A stretch of 64,000 bases of DNA. Source: Sphingobacteriales bacterium (GTDB lineage: Bacteria > Bacteroidota > Bacteroidia > Chitinophagales > Chitinophagaceae). Positions 63,017 through 64,000 of the stretch are shown one piece after another. The position numbers and the translations under genes are program-made. The DNA lies in the NCBI GenBank assembly GCA_016192105.1, contig JACPUV010000037.1:1-64000 (forward strand), given 5' to 3'. Numbering within the stretch: the first letter of the stretch is position 1; each line of letters starts with the position of its first letter. Below the pieces are notes generated by a model. The model worked only from the letters and a program-made list of their open reading frames with translations. It did no database searches and was not told where the DNA came from.

Positions 63017-63901
63017 TTACAGGAGTTCCCCTACATGCCGGTGGATGTTCTGTGCCAGGACGCCGGTCGGGATATCGTTGGAATCACCACTGAAGGGATC
63101 TTCAATTTCTTCTGCGATCAGTTCAAGGCTCGCCAGTACATAGAAAATAAAAATTACCACCGGTACCACATAAAACCCAAGCTGGGGTGCATAACCGATC
63201 GGAAGGGTCAGAATATAGAAGAAAATAAATTTCTTGATAAATACACTGTACGAAAAGGGGATCGGGGTGTTCTTGATCCGTTCACAGGCCCCGCATACAT
63301 CGGTCAGGGATTGCAATTCAGTATTCAGGAACAGCAATTGCTCGCCATTGATTTTTCCTTCCCGGCAAAGCAGTTGAATATGCCGGTGGATCAGCAGGGC
63401 CACCTGGTTCGGGATGTGCTTTTCCTTATCGATGCGCTGAAAGATAGGCCGGTGCTCCTCTTCTTCAAATAATTCGGTTCGGGTCTGTTCTTTGTGTAAA
63501 TGATTGTGCAGGGCATAGGCAAAAGCTGGGATGGCCTTTCTGAAGAAGGAACGGTTCGACCGGTCATCTTCCGGGAGCATCGTATCCAGCTTCATGGCCA
63601 GGTTCCGGCTGCTGTTTACCAGACCGCCCCATAATTTACGCCCTTCCCACCAGCGGTCATAAGCCGTATTGGTCCGGAATACCAGCAGCATGGAGATGGC
63701 AAAGCCCAGGAGGGTATGCATGACCGAAACATTTCTTATATAGCTTTTATCGGACAGTTTCCAGTAATCCACTTCCAGCCAGGCGATCAGTCCCGCATAG
63801 ACACTGATGAGGAACATCAGGGGCAACAGCTGGCGAAAAGTATCAGCCTTGTGAAAGCGGGTGATGAAACTGAACCAGTCCCTGGGGTTGTAAGAAATCA
63901 T
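63017..63901 (-). CDS. Bestrophin-family ion channel
   Basis: 294 residues from the ATG at 63901 (an in-frame TTG 18 bases upstream is less likely). It is a prokaryotic bestrophin (UPF0187), a homopentameric channel. Four membrane segments are visible at about residues 26-42, 58-74 (HTLLGFAISMLLVFRTNTAYDRWWEGRKLWG, the family hallmark), 217-237 and 240-262 near YVVPVVIFIFYVLASLELIAEEIEDPF. Bacterial members are cation-selective in known cases; selectivity here is not predicted. TATTTTTG, 15 bases before the ATG, overlaps an upstream terminator. Confidence 0.9.
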   Translation of the reverse strand: MISYNPRDWFSFITRFHKADTFRQLLPLMFLISVYAGLIAWLEVDYWKLSDKSYIRNVSVMHTLLGFAISMLLVFRTNTAYDRWWEGRKLWGGLVNSSRNLAMKLDTMLPEDDRSNRSFFRKAIPAFAYALHNHLHKEQTRTELFEEEEHRPIFQRIDKEKHIPNQVALLIHRHIQLLCREGKINGEQLLFLNTELQSLTDVCGACERIKNTPIPFSYSVFIKKFIFFYILTLPIGYAPQLGFYVVPVVIFIFYVLASLELIAEEIEDPFSGDSNDIPTGVLAQNIHRHVGELL

Positions 63902-63916
63902 ACCGGAATATTTCTT

Positions 63917-63924
63917 CAAAAATA
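63917..63924 (-). promoter_or_regulatory. -7 element TATTTTTG of the bestrophin gene
   Basis: Full match to TAnnTTTG on the minus strand, 15 bases before the ATG at 63901. It coincides with the T-tract of the hairpin at 63924-63957. Confidence 0.4.
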
Positions 63925-63957
63925 ACGGGCTGCAGCGGTAAACCGGTGCAGCCCGTT
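63924..63957 (-). terminator. Terminator of a minus-strand gene beyond the right edge
   Basis: AACGGGCTGCA (63924-63934) pairs with TGCAGCCCGTT (63947-63957) over a 12-base loop, followed on the minus strand by TTATTTTTG. It ends a gene to the right of the window. Confidence 0.7.
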
Positions 63958-64000
63958 CAGAAAAAATTTTCAGTGTGAATGATCAGCTCTTTGTTTTTGT

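Noticed and set aside
1..64000. CRISPR array, insertion sequences, prophage genes
   Set aside because: Read both strands for regularly spaced direct repeats, transposase DDE/HUH motifs and phage structural genes; none was seen.

Overview
The window reads as chromosomal DNA of a Bacteroidota bacterium, most likely family Chitinophagaceae or a close relative. Evidence: the protein families (Bacteroidota-type nucleoid-associated protein, DUF695/RraB secreted protein, GSDH lipoprotein, Bacteroidota GH13 amylase, lipoproteins with short lipoboxes), almost no Shine-Dalgarno sequences, several TAnnTTTG -7 promoter elements, and short gtacgaa / ttgtcagttgac repeat clusters between genes. Base composition is close to half G+C by eye. 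The exception is a clearly AT-rich gene at 2044-2502.

Layout. 1-1479 holds most of a TPR sensor histidine kinase that runs off the left edge. 1977-2651 is an AT-rich lipoprotein gene bounded by GTTAGGC and GCCTAAC, like an integron cassette. 3304-7736 carries histidine ammonia-lyase and urocanate hydratase, the first two steps of histidine degradation, with a purine nucleoside phosphorylase gene facing them in between. 7891-12738 holds a membrane protein, a 37-kDa nucleoid-associated protein, small unknown proteins and a PQQ-type sugar dehydrogenase lipoprotein. 13276-16184 is a redox and ion-channel neighbourhood: a seven-heme cytochrome, a pentameric ligand-gated ion channel homologue and a monoheme cytochrome. 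16611-22613 holds an OmpA-like protein, an SF1 helicase, a lipid kinase, an acetyltransferase and a stand-alone ABC ATPase. 22642-23661 has a DUF6370-type gene followed by a broken caspase-like gene. 23755-27150 has a secreted GH13 amylase and a FadL-type outer-membrane protein.

27490-38347 mixes signalling and envelope genes: an SDR protein, a CBM48-type domain, a membrane histidine kinase, a cyclase-TolB-TPR fusion, a PagL-like deacylase, a histidine kinase relative that has lost its phospho-acceptor histidine, a DUF695/RraB protein and an amidase-like lipoprotein. 38348-41884 is smc. 42061-49243 holds small membrane proteins, two thioredoxin-fold proteins (one fused to rhodanese), a methyltransferase, a Ycf48-like protein, a triple-repeat lipoprotein and a secreted aminopeptidase P. 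After tRNA-Lys(CTT), 50081-56497 is a five-gene operon in which topoisomerase IV parE and parC flank a methyltransferase, a DUF1835 protein and a DUF4260 protein. The right end carries smpB, accD, an S9 peptidase, a small lipoprotein with an unusual CX5CH motif, an unknown lipoprotein and a bestrophin channel.

Most of the window is ordinary chromosome. The parts that deserve a second look are the cassette-like unit, the ion-channel/cytochrome cluster, the decayed caspase gene, the degenerate kinase, and a recurring promoter geometry that implies very short mRNA leaders.
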